Assembly (NCBI GenBank): GCA_018334735.1
Contig: JAGXLK010000161.1
Coordinates: forward strand, 1-6,208
DNA: 6,208 nt
Direction of reading: 5' to 3'
Origin: Planctomycetota bacterium
Lineage (GTDB): Bacteria; Planctomycetota; Brocadiia; SM23-32
Of the stretch, positions 1 to 5,507 are shown in pieces. The notes under the pieces are model-generated. The model ran no database searches, was not told the DNA's origin, and saw only the letters and a program-made list of their open reading frames with translations. Both the position numbers and the translations under genes were made by a program. Every line of letters begins with the position of its first letter. The stretch's first letter is position 1.

Positions 1-188
1 AGCATGACGGCATACTCAGAAACATACGCCCCCGCTGTCCCACAGATATTATGGATCCGCTCTGCGGGCGGATAATCGGGCATAGGCCCCTCGTGTGGAT
101 TATACGACAGGACACTTACCACCAGGAATAGCCCCAAACCGATCAGCAGGACCCCCGAAACGATGCGGGCATTTCTCAGTTTTTTCAT
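1..188 (-). CDS. ftsK: DNA translocase FtsK, N-terminal membrane domain (partial; continues off the left edge)
   Basis: An open frame starts at ATG 188-186 and runs leftward off the window, giving 62 complete codons. The product begins MKKLRNARIVSGVLLIGLGL. It has a basic N-terminus, one membrane helix at about residues 8-29 ending in SVLSYNPHEG, a short loop, and then NICGTAGAYVSEYAVM, which begins a second helix. The helix, L-SY-P loop and N-CG-xGA-S pattern match the start of the four-helix FtsK/SpoIIIE membrane domain. In that family this domain anchors a hexameric ATPase at the division septum, where it moves chromosome ends across and activates XerCD recombination at dif. The motor and gamma domains lie outside the window, so the call rests on the N-terminus alone. 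The upstream Shine-Dalgarno is weak (GCGAG). The gene is divergent from the GyrI-like gene. Confidence 0.72.
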   Translation of the reverse strand, partial: MKKLRNARIVSGVLLIGLGLFLVVSVLSYNPHEGPMPDYPPAERIHNICGTAGAYVSEYAVM

Positions 189-226
189 CTCGCACACCAG
201 TACCAGAGTAATATTCTATCCGCTTT

Positions 227-256
227 ATTGTAGTTCACCGACTCAACGCGGGGCAA
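227..256 (-). promoter_or_regulatory. Candidate sigma70-type promoter for the ftsK-like gene
   Basis: Read on the minus strand, a TTGCCC -35 box (251-256) and a TACAAT -10 box (227-232) are separated by 18 bases. The expected start is near base 220, giving a leader of about 30 bases before ATG 188. The -10 matches consensus at five of six bases and the -35 at four of six. A second A/T-rich box (TAGAAT) lies slightly closer to the gene without a matching -35. Confidence 0.35.
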
Positions 257-459
257 AAGCATTACGTAACCCCTTTATGAACAAGGTCTTGCAATTATAT
301 CTAAATGTTAACCGTGCGGGGCGAACGTCACATATCGGAATATTCCTGCCCAGTGCCCCGTCACATTCCACTGCAAGGCCTCTCAGATTCACGCGGAAGC
401 ATTGTGGCCTCAGCCATGCCTGGAAGACTCCGGGAGAAATGCTTTCGGGGGTTCCACGC

Positions 460-488
460 TTGACAAATCAGGTTATAAAGCATACAAA
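460..488 (+). promoter_or_regulatory. Candidate sigma70-type promoter for the GyrI-like/reductase genes
   Basis: A perfect -35 hexamer TTGACA (460-465) is followed after exactly 17 bases by TACAAA (483-488), a four-of-six match to the -10 consensus. Transcription would start near 495, leaving about 50 bases of leader before ATG 547. It is the best rightward promoter in the divergent gap and lies just downstream of the AAGCATT/AATGCTT inverted repeat. Confidence 0.5.
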
Positions 489-546
489 TATGTTCTTTCC
501 TGACTGAAGATTCATCCAGAATCAATCCCACTTTCAGGGGACCACA

Positions 547-1053
547 ATGGCCGAAGTGCAGTTAAAAGAATTGAGATCTCTAACGGTTATGAGTCGGTCT
601 TTTACGGGCTCATATTCCCAGACAGGCGATCAGCTTGACGAGTTGATGGCGTGGCTTCTCCGTGCGGGGCACCCCTACAGCGAGCCCCCTCGAACCATTT
701 TCTACGACGATCCCGAAGAGGTGCCAGAAGAAGACCTCAGGGCGGAAGTATGCCTGCCCATTGAAGAGGAATGCGAAGCCCGCGATGAGGTGGAGCACAA
801 ACGCTTAGACGCAGGCACGTTCGCCTGTCTCATGCACGAAGGAGCCTACGAAGGAATCCGCGATAAGTACGAGCAGATCTTTGACTGGATCGACGAAAAT
901 GGTTACGAATACATCAAAGAGATGGGCGTCCGGGAAGTCCTGCACACGATAGTCGGCGAAACGCAGGAACAGGAAGAGCTTCTGACCGAGATTCGTGTGC
1001 CTGTTCGCGAAACTGAAACCGGCGAGGAAACGGACGAAGAAGAGGCGGAATAA
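547..1053 (+). CDS. GyrI-like (effector-binding domain) small-molecule-binding protein
   Basis: This 168-residue soluble protein has no DNA-binding domain. It consists of a GyrI-like/AraC-effector-binding domain, a family built from two SHS2 modules, here at about residues 4-76 and 84-154. Family marks are FYDDPEEVPEEDLRAEV (52-68, with conserved acidic E67), HEGAYEGIRDKYEQIFDWI (97-115), the GYEY turn, and VREVLH...LLTEIRVPV (128-153). The length is near that of stand-alone relatives such as E. coli SbmC/GyrI (about 157 residues). Members bind hydrophobic or cationic small molecules, inhibit gyrase, or hydrolyse cyclopropanoid toxins; the ligand here cannot be told. The last 15 residues form a very acidic tail (ETDEEEAE). 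AGGGGA at 536-541, five bases before ATG 547, supports the start. An aldo/keto reductase gene follows after 49 bases, probably on the same transcript. Confidence 0.8.
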   Translation: MAEVQLKELRSLTVMSRSFTGSYSQTGDQLDELMAWLLRAGHPYSEPPRTIFYDDPEEVPEEDLRAEVCLPIEEECEARDEVEHKRLDAGTFACLMHEGAYEGIRDKYEQIFDWIDENGYEYIKEMGVREVLHTIVGETQEQEELLTEIRVPVRETETGEETDEEEAE

Positions 1054-1078
1054 GGACATAACCACAAAGGTTGTGTCC
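1054..1078 (+). promoter_or_regulatory. Intercistronic RNA hairpin directly after the GyrI-like gene
   Basis: GGACATAACC (1054-1063) pairs with GGTTGTGTCC (1069-1078) around the loop ACAAA. This gives ten continuous pairs, nine Watson-Crick and one G-U. The stem starts at the first base after the TAA stop (1051-1053) and ends 14 bases before the GGAGAG Shine-Dalgarno of the reductase. No T-tract follows, so it is not a standard intrinsic terminator. It may stabilise the upstream message, mark a processing site or tune coupling between the two genes. Confidence 0.6.
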
Positions 1079-1092
1079 GGCAGCGAGGGAAC

Positions 1093-1098
1093 GGAGAG
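1093..1098 (+). promoter_or_regulatory. Ribosome binding site fixing the aldo/keto reductase start
   Basis: GGAGAG lies four bases before ATG 1103. The same frame is open back to an ATG at 995 inside the GyrI-like gene, but that would add 36 lysine/arginine-rich residues with no family counterpart and no good ribosome site. ATG 1103 gives the usual MEYRKLGRS start. Confidence 0.6.
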
Positions 1099-1102
1099 AA
1101 AG

Positions 1103-2092
1103 ATGGAATACCGCAAGCTCGGTCGCAGCGACCTTGAAGTCAGCGTCGTGGCAATGGGATGCTGGGCAATCGTCGGTGACAAAACCTGGGGCCCTCAGGA
1201 TGAAGACGATGCCATCGCGGCCATCGAAACGGCGTTTGAGAACGGCATTAACTTTTTCGATACCGCTGAGGCCTACGGGGACGGTTATTCTGAAGAACTT
1301 CTCGGGCAGGTTCTCTCGCCGCATCGAAAAGAAGTCGTAATCAGCAGCAAAGTCAGCGCTTCGAACCTCAAACCTGAGGATCTACGCAGTTCGTGTGAGG
1401 CAAGCCTGCAACGCCTCCAAACGGATTATATTGACGTCTATCACATCCATTGGCCCACCCCTGAGCGACCAATCGACGAAACACTCCGGACGATGGAAGG
1501 CCTCAAAAAGGAGGGCAAAATTCGGGTGCTCGCCTGTTCCAATTTTGGTCCCCGCGATTTAACAGAACTGCTGGACCACGGCCGGGTAGAAGCCAATCAA
1601 CTTTCTTATAATCTTTTGTGGCGAGCGATAGAATTTGAATTGCAGGAAATTTGCATTCAGCATGACATCAGCATACTCGCTTACTCTCCCCTTGCTCAGG
1701 CATTGTTGACAGGGAAATTCGCGTCGCCTGACGATGTCCCAGAGGGTCGTGCCCGAACGCGCCATTTTTCTAAAGAACGACCGCAGACCCGCCATGATGA
1801 ACCGGGCGCGGAGGACGAAACTTTTGCTGCCGTTCAGGCCGTGCGCGAAGTTGCAGAACAGCTCGAGGAACCGATGGCCGACGTCGCGCTGGCGTGGCTC
1901 ATCAGTCGACCGGGAATGGCCAGCGTGCTGGCCGGGATGCGTAATGCAGAACAGGCACGTCAGAATGCAAGAGCCGGAGAGCTTCATTTGCCGGAAACAG
2001 CCATTGAACGGCTCTGCCGGGCGACTGATCCGTTGAAAGAACGAATGGGCACAAACATCGACATGTGGCAAACCGAATCGCGTCTGCATTGA
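1103..2092 (+). CDS. Aldo/keto reductase (NADPH-dependent, TIM barrel)
   Basis: This 329-residue cytoplasmic oxidoreductase belongs to the aldo/keto reductase superfamily, which reduces aldehydes and ketones or oxidises the matching alcohols with NAD(P)H. It begins with the typical MEYRKLGRSDLEVS strand. The catalytic tetrad is complete: D53 and Y58 in FFDTAEAYG, K83 in ISSKVS and H116 in YHIHWP. Barrel landmarks follow in order: GKIRVLACSNFG (138-149), QLSYNLL (166-172), ILAYSPLAQALLTGKF (191-206), and the cofactor-phosphate region SVLAGMRNAEQARQN (274-288). The RTRHFSKERPQTRHDEPGAE segment (218-237) is a loop seen in IolS/YghZ-like members. Length is normal and there is no signal peptide. 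The substrate cannot be predicted. It lies 49 bases after the GyrI-like gene, which suggests a joint role in handling a reactive small molecule (inference). Confidence 0.9.
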   Translation: MEYRKLGRSDLEVSVVAMGCWAIVGDKTWGPQDEDDAIAAIETAFENGINFFDTAEAYGDGYSEELLGQVLSPHRKEVVISSKVSASNLKPEDLRSSCEASLQRLQTDYIDVYHIHWPTPERPIDETLRTMEGLKKEGKIRVLACSNFGPRDLTELLDHGRVEANQLSYNLLWRAIEFELQEICIQHDISILAYSPLAQALLTGKFASPDDVPEGRARTRHFSKERPQTRHDEPGAEDETFAAVQAVREVAEQLEEPMADVALAWLISRPGMASVLAGMRNAEQARQNARAGELHLPETAIERLCRATDPLKERMGTNIDMWQTESRLH

Positions 2093-2141
2093 ATCCAGGA
2101 AGCTAAACCCGGTAGTAAAACCGTATTCCGACCGGACTCAC

Positions 2142-2149
2142 AAAGGGGA
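2142..2149 (+). promoter_or_regulatory. Ribosome binding site of the CBM9-like gene
   Basis: AAAGGGGA lies five bases before ATG 2155. The 62-base gap after the reductase also holds a weak CGGT/ACCG stem (2110-2123) and no promoter I can defend, so the gene may be read through from upstream. Confidence 0.5.
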
Positions 2150-2154
2150 TTTCT

Positions 2155-3192
2155 ATGGTCAGTAAGCCCTTTCGCAATGTTCTATTGGCATTCTCCATTC
2201 TGGCATTGGCGGTGGCTCGCTCTCCTTCAGCAGGTCTAAAAGAATTCGTCATGCCTGTCGTTTCGCCAAAAGCAATCCCCGAGATTGACGGAGAAGTCAG
2301 CCGTGATGAATGGGCCCGGGCCGTTTCCCTGACCGGCTTTTCCCATTTCAAAACCCGGCAAATCGGTCCCAGGCAGGCACATGCCTTCTTTGTCGCTGAC
2401 AGGAAGAATTTGTACTTTGCTCTCGTCTCGCCCCTCAGCTCAAAAGGCGGAAAACCCAAGGCCCATAAATGGAATAGGGATAGCCTTCAGGAAGCTTTCA
2501 AGGACGAGAGAATCGAAATTTCGATTGTCCCCCCCAAATCACATAAACGGGGATCGTTTTATCTGATGGCAAGTTTTTCAGGAAGCATTTACGATCACCG
2601 ACTGAATCCTGAAACCGCTAAGGAAGATAAAGGATGGGACGCCGAATGGGTGCTGAGACAAGAAGTGGAAGGCGATAAGTGGCATTTTGAATTAAAGGTG
2701 CCGCTTACCGATCTTGGCCTTCCGGAAGGTCAGCCGGCCGGTGGCATTTGGAAGTTGAATATTTCAAGGGTCTGGTCGGGATCAAAAAAGAACATATCCG
2801 GTCTGAATTGGGATCCCCACAAAGGGGCAGAGGTGCGTTTCATACCCGGAGCTCCTGCCCTCCACATGGAGAAGCTCGGGGACCTCTGTAAGGGAAAACT
2901 GGATCTGCTGTTTTCCATCAATTCCTCTCCTGCAACACCGGAGGGCAAAGAAATCAGCAACCCTGAGGAATTGGAAATCACGTGTGTGGTGCGGGACCAC
3001 GAAACCGGCAAAACGCTCGTTCGCGAAAACAAGACGCTGGCTTTGAAAGATTCTGGAAAGGCAAAAATCGGGATTAAAAAGGATTTTCAACCGGGCTCCA
3101 AAAACCAACTGCTTTTACTGGTAAGAGATGCGGACGGGGGAACGAATTACTATTTTTCCAGCCTTGATTTTTCCGGATCAGACGGTCCGTAG
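2155..3192 (+). CDS. Secreted CBM9/DOMON-like protein (carbohydrate-binding family 9-like fold)
   Basis: This 345-residue exported protein has an N-terminal signal peptide: K4 and R7, a hydrophobic core at 9-20, and likely cleavage after AVA (residue 21) or a few residues later. There is no lipobox cysteine. From about 37 to 235 it resembles the CBM9-like beta-sandwich: IPEIDGEVSRDEWARAV (41-57) matches the family opening in which a small acidic motif precedes a conserved Trp. Next come the NLYFALV strand (85-91), DERIEISIVP (117-126), WHFELKVPLTDLGL (176-189) and WKLNISRVW (199-207). Residues 245-340 look like a second beta-rich module of no family I recognise. Such proteins may bind sugars or glycoconjugates outside the membrane, but no catalytic domain is attached, so the ligand is unknown. 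It follows the reductase by 62 bases and converges with the dCMP deaminase gene, 42 bases away. Confidence 0.7.
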   Translation: MVSKPFRNVLLAFSILALAVARSPSAGLKEFVMPVVSPKAIPEIDGEVSRDEWARAVSLTGFSHFKTRQIGPRQAHAFFVADRKNLYFALVSPLSSKGGKPKAHKWNRDSLQEAFKDERIEISIVPPKSHKRGSFYLMASFSGSIYDHRLNPETAKEDKGWDAEWVLRQEVEGDKWHFELKVPLTDLGLPEGQPAGGIWKLNISRVWSGSKKNISGLNWDPHKGAEVRFIPGAPALHMEKLGDLCKGKLDLLFSINSSPATPEGKEISNPEELEITCVVRDHETGKTLVRENKTLALKDSGKAKIGIKKDFQPGSKNQLLLLVRDADGGTNYYFSSLDFSGSDGP

Positions 3193-3234
3193 GTTTCGAT
3201 CGAACTGACCTCCATCACCGAGCACTTCTACAGC

Positions 3235-3744
3235 TCAATCCTCTTCGGGTTTTGTGGGCGGGGAACCACCGGGGACCCACCCTTTTTTGATGTCGACTTT
3301 TATATCCGTCTGGCTCAGCAGCTGTTGCGCCAACTCGTCGGGATAATCGTTGACGGCCACAATTCGTTTTATTCCACAGTTAATGATCATTTTAGTGCAC
3401 AGGACACACGGGACATGGGTGCTGTAAATAGTTGCCCCTTCTATTCGAATGCCATAGCGGGCGGCCTGCAGGAAAGCATTCTCCTCCGCGTGGAGTCCGC
3501 GGCATAATTCATGCCGCTCCCCGCTTGGAACATTGTATTTGGTGCGGAGGCACCCAGTTTCAGCACAATGGGGCAGCCCCATGGGGGCTCCGTTGTAACC
3601 GGTGGCCAGAATGCGCTTATCCAGAACCAAAACGGCTCCTACCTTCCGGCGGAGACAGGTCGAACGTTGAGCAACCACGCTGGCTATTTGCATAAAGTAA
3701 TCGTCCCAGCTGGGACGCTGGGAAGGATGCGATTTGTCATTCAT
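3235..3744 (-). CDS. Deoxycytidylate (dCMP) deaminase, ComEB type
   Basis: This 169-residue zinc enzyme deaminates dCMP to dUMP, the precursor of dTMP. Numbered from ATG 3744, the active site is complete: H85 and catalytic E87 in HAEEN, and zinc cysteines C113 and C116 in [10 protein letters not shown]. Other family segments are present: [13 protein letters not shown] (28-40), [17 protein letters not shown] (44-60), [20 protein letters not shown] (64-83), and [18 protein letters not shown] (119-136). C30, C60, C65, C81, H59 and H78 are the extra Cys/His positions common in this family and could form a second metal site. The C-terminus ends in a short flexible PPTKPEED tail. AGAGGT (3751-3756), six bases before ATG, favours this start over an adjacent TTG (3747-3745). 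It is the last gene of the leftward cluster. Confidence 0.95.
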   Translation of the reverse strand: MNDKSHPSQRPSWDDYFMQIASVVAQRSTCLRRKVGAVLVLDKRILATGYNGAPMGLPHCAETGCLRTKYNVPSGERHELCRGLHAEENAFLQAARYGIRIEGATIYSTHVPCVLCTKMIINCGIKRIVAVNDYPDELAQQLLSQTDIKVDIKKGWVPGGSPPTKPEED

Positions 3745-3750
3745 CAAGTT

Positions 3751-3756
3751 ACCTCT
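3751..3756 (-). promoter_or_regulatory. Ribosome binding site choosing ATG 3744 for dCMP deaminase
   Basis: On the minus strand AGAGGT precedes ATG 3744 by six bases but the in-frame TTG 3747 by only three, so the ATG is the better start. Confidence 0.55.
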
Positions 3757-3867
3757 GCTTCATCGTAGAAATGCCGAAAAAGACCAAAAAGCAAAAAAGG
3801 AGAAAGGAATTCCGTCGGGAATACACTTCACCAAAATCTTCGCTCTGGCCCCCTAATAGTTCTCCGG

Positions 3868-3897
3868 TGCCATCTATGGCAGTGTTTCCTTACTGCC
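3868..3897 (-). terminator. Two overlapping stem-loops just after the four-helix membrane gene (possible 3' end structure)
   Basis: Immediately after the TAG stop (3900-3898), GGCAGT (3897-3892) can pair with ACTGCC (3883-3878) over an eight-base loop. Alternatively TGCCAT (3881-3876) can pair with ATGGCA (3873-3868). The two share bases and exclude each other. There is no T-tract right after either, so a Rho-independent terminator is not shown. A message-end stabiliser or partial terminator before the dCMP deaminase is possible. Confidence 0.3.
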
Positions 3898-4341
3898 CTA
3901 CTTCTCCCGCGCTTCTTCCTGTTCCACCGCTTTGCGCAACTGCTCCAGGTAGTAAGATACGACCAGACCGGTCGGCAGTGCAACAACCAGAGTAAGGATA
4001 ACAATCACTCCCACATCCTCAGCGACATTAGCCGGCTTGGTCATTATTGTCTCAACAAGAGTATACAGCAACCCCGAAATCAAGCTCACCGCCGGGGCCG
4101 TCACCCACGCCAGACGCCCTCCCACCCAGGCGCTTAAAAATATCAAAAAGAACAGAAAATATACGTTTTCCCGGAGAGCCAGCAGGACTGGGTTCCCCCT
4201 GAGAAAGCCATGGTATAAAAAAGATAAAACAACGGGCAGGAACAGTGTAAGAACCACAAGCGTCAATATCTTGAATACCAATAACAGGTGGCCAGATTCA
4301 CCTGAGGTAGAATTCTCCAGATCCTCGTCCGGGGTTCCCAT
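3898..4341 (-). CDS. Unrecognised four-helix integral membrane protein
   Basis: I do not recognise this 147-residue protein. A soluble acidic N-terminus (MGTPDEDLENSTSGESG) is followed by four hydrophobic stretches at about residues 19-43, 59-78, 81-100 and 108-131, and then by a charged C-terminal helix (LEQLRKAVEQEEAREK). Loops between helices 1 and 2 (HGFLRGNPVLLALREN) and helices 3 and 4 (TKPANVAEDV) are short. I see no enzyme motif or cysteine. Hydrophobicity, a normal start and a strong ribosome site (AGAGGGGA at about 4347-4354, before ATG 4341) argue that it is real. It lies 109 bases after the phosphoesterase and 153 bases before the dCMP deaminase, all leftward. A long open frame on the opposite strand is a shadow. 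Confidence 0.7.
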   Translation of the reverse strand: MGTPDEDLENSTSGESGHLLLVFKILTLVVLTLFLPVVLSFLYHGFLRGNPVLLALRENVYFLFFLIFLSAWVGGRLAWVTAPAVSLISGLLYTLVETIMTKPANVAEDVGVIVILTLVVALPTGLVVSYYLEQLRKAVEQEEAREK

Positions 4342-4355
4342 AACTTTTCCCCTCT

Positions 4356-4380
4356 ACAACAAACGAGTTGTTAGCGACAA
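4356..4380 (-). promoter_or_regulatory. Mutually exclusive leader hairpins before the four-helix membrane gene
   Basis: In the leftward RNA, UUGU (4380-4377) can pair with ACAA (4371-4368). The same segment, ACAAC (4371-4367), can instead pair with GUUGU (4360-4356). The second stem abuts the AGAGGGG ribosome site. Stems are only four and five pairs, so any switching is speculative. Confidence 0.25.
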
Positions 4381-4388
4381 TTCACGAG

Positions 4389-4408
4389 CCGGTCCTGTAT
4401 TATACCGG
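4389..4408 (-). promoter_or_regulatory. Consensus -10 box inside a CCGGT/ACCGG dyad
   Basis: On the minus strand a perfect TATAAT (4404-4399) lies inside an inverted repeat whose arms are CCGGT (4408-4404) and ACCGG (4393-4389). I see no good -35 at 16-18 bases and no extended -10 TG. If used, transcription would begin near 4392, giving a leader of about 50 bases before ATG 4341. The dyad overlapping the -10 is where a repressor site could sit. Confidence 0.35.
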
Positions 4409-4450
4409 TTTCCGAAAATTTCGCATCCGTTTCTCAAAATAAGCCACGAT

Positions 4451-5365
4451 TCAATCGATTTGGAGTATTGTGACTTCCGGGGGGCAGAGCAGTCGGAAAG
4501 AGGTCCCAATCCCCGTACCAACGCCATTATTCACCGTAAAAACAGTTTCATCTTCCCGGAAAATACCTCGCGCCTGATACCTCGGAATATTGGACCGGGT
4601 GAAAATAGCCCCCATCAGCGGAAAGCAGACTTGCCCACCGTGGGTATGCCCGAAAAAAGCCATTTCGGCTTTACGGTCCGCAATCTCTGGAAGTGCGTTC
4701 GGACAATGCGCCAGAACGAGAGTCGGGATATCCGTCCCCAAATCCTCCCAAGCGCCATCCCAATCAATTTCAAAAGCAAAGCTATCGCGCAACCCGACAA
4801 TCCCGATTCGGTCGCCGGAGGGCAGCTGCACAATTCGGTTTTCATTTACAAGGACTTCCACCGAACGCGCGGCCAAACCAGCACGCAATTCTTCTACGGG
4901 ATTATCTTTTCGCCGTTTATTCTCTCCGAGTGACGTTCGATGCAGTGACATATATTTGCCGAGAAACTCCGGGCAGTAAAAATGATCGTGAGCCCCGAGA
5001 ACTGCAAAAGAACCGATTTGTGGGCGCAGCATCTCAGCCAAAATGAAACAGGAAGACAGCCCTCCAGGTCGTTCCAAAATATCTCCGGTCAAAAAAGCAA
5101 AATCATAAGGTTCGGAAGCAACACGCCGCAAAAAGTCCAGTTTCTTATCATCCCGCCCGGAGAAATGTGTATCGGTGACGTGGAGTACCGTCAAAGGCGG
5201 TACCCGCCCGGCCGATACAGCAATTTCACCCGAAGATGGTTCCACCACACACGGGCAATGGACACGCCAAACGCGAAAACGCTGCGGTTCAATGGCAATC
5301 ATCCAGAACCCAAGCAGCAAGCCGGCCACTATCGCCAGAGCCACTCCTATCCATAACCAGGACAC
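4451..5365 (-). CDS. Membrane-anchored metallophosphoesterase (YkuE/YaeI-like)
   Basis: This 304-residue calcineurin-like phosphoesterase carries an N-terminal membrane anchor at about residues 4-26. Two-metal site motifs appear in order: VTDTHF (D65, H67), LTGDIL (D95), GAHDH (124-128), LAHCPN (H220) and FFGHTHGGQ (H240, H242). The end, NNGVGTGIGTSFRLLCPPEV, is typical of YkuE/YaeI relatives, which act on membrane phospholipid-type or UDP-sugar lipid phosphodiesters (Chlamydia LpxG is a relative). The usual GNHD Asn, a metal ligand, is Ala125 (codon GCT), two base changes from Asn, while H126 and D127 remain. Activity may therefore be altered. An insertion at about 139-157 (SLHRTSLGENKRRKDNPVE) is charged. 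The start is GTG 5365, fixed by AAAGGAGT five bases upstream. The gene is divergent from fxsA. Confidence 0.85.
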   Translation of the reverse strand: MSWLWIGVALAIVAGLLLGFWMIAIEPQRFRVWRVHCPCVVEPSSGEIAVSAGRVPPLTVLHVTDTHFSGRDDKKLDFLRRVASEPYDFAFLTGDILERPGGLSSCFILAEMLRPQIGSFAVLGAHDHFYCPEFLGKYMSLHRTSLGENKRRKDNPVEELRAGLAARSVEVLVNENRIVQLPSGDRIGIVGLRDSFAFEIDWDGAWEDLGTDIPTLVLAHCPNALPEIADRKAEMAFFGHTHGGQVCFPLMGAIFTRSNIPRYQARGIFREDETVFTVNNGVGTGIGTSFRLLCPPEVTILQID

Positions 5366-5370
5366 CGAAT

Positions 5371-5378
5371 ACTCCTTT
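5371..5378 (-). promoter_or_regulatory. Ribosome binding site supporting the GTG start of the phosphoesterase
   Basis: On the minus strand AAAGGAGT lies five bases upstream of GTG 5365. No nearby in-frame ATG has an equally good site, and starting here keeps the membrane anchor intact. Confidence 0.65.
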
Positions 5379-5400
5379 GTTCTTAAGTAGTTGTTCGGGT

Positions 5401-5430
5401 AGTGTAGAGGGAAGATCAGCGAAGCGTCAA
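5401..5430 (-). promoter_or_regulatory. Candidate sigma70-type promoter for the leftward phosphoesterase gene
   Basis: On the minus strand TTGACG (5430-5425, five of six) and TACACT (5406-5401, four of six) are spaced by 18 bases. The predicted start is near 5394, leaving a leader of about 28 bases before GTG 5365. It lies in the 142-base divergent gap shared with fxsA, whose own promoter I cannot define. Confidence 0.45.
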
Positions 5431-5495
5431 TGAAACCGGCAAGAATTGGTCCGAACTTGTCTATTTATCCCGCTTATGTGCTTTTAAAAACTCGC

Positions 5496-5500
5496 AGGAA
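5496..5500 (+). promoter_or_regulatory. Ribosome binding site fixing the fxsA start
   Basis: AGGAA lies seven bases before ATG 5508. The frame is open from an ATG at 5430, but the extra 26 residues have no family counterpart and would overlap the leftward promoter. Starting at 5508 gives the classical MLIKIALLL opening. Confidence 0.65.
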
Positions 5501-5507
5501 ACAATTA

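Larger units (their letters stand above)
189..546. other. Divergent intergenic region (no gene seen)
   Basis: This gap of 358 bases separates the divergent ftsK-like and GyrI-like genes and I see no credible gene in it. It holds the leftward promoter at 227-256 and the rightward promoter at 460-488. Small symmetric elements lie between them: TTACGTAA palindromes around 264-271, an inverted repeat CGGGGC (317-322)/GCCCCG (355-360), a perfect 10-bp palindrome GGAATATTCC (337-346), a direct repeat CGTCACAT (326-333 and 359-366, 33 bases apart), and an inverted repeat AAGCATT (397-403)/AATGCTT (438-444). Such elements could be regulator sites, but none matches an operator I can name, and some may be chance. 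Confidence 0.5.

Noticed and set aside
163..507. Rightward open frame of 114 codons in the divergent gap
   Set aside because: It starts inside the ftsK-like gene on the other strand, has no ribosome site, shows no domain pattern and runs through the promoter elements.
995..1102. N-terminal extension of the aldo/keto reductase from ATG 995
   Set aside because: The added 36 residues overlap the GyrI-like gene, are very basic and lack family counterparts; ATG 1103 has a good ribosome site and the usual first residues.
2109..2135. CCGGT/ACCGG arms before the CBM9-like gene, as a second copy of the dyad at 4389-4408
   Set aside because: The spacing is 17 rather than 10 bases and the inner sequence differs, so two chance copies of a five-base arm are the simpler reading.
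3193..3234. Shared terminator between the convergent CBM9-like and dCMP deaminase genes
   Set aside because: The 42-base gap has only a GATC-centred imperfect palindrome and no stem plus T-tract on either strand.
3809..3822. ATTCC/GGAAT stem as a terminator upstream of dCMP deaminase
   Set aside because: It has only five pairs, the T-rich stretch on the minus strand starts too far away and is interrupted, and it sits before, not after, the deaminase.
4037..4933. Rightward open frame of 298 codons
   Set aside because: It lies opposite two real leftward genes with clear domains or hydrophobic profiles, is rich in Arg, Pro and Ser, and has no recognisable motif, so it is an antisense shadow.
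5430..5507. Upstream extension of FxsA from ATG 5430
   Set aside because: The family begins at MLIKIALLL (ATG 5508), which has AGGAA seven bases upstream; the extension overlaps the leftward promoter.
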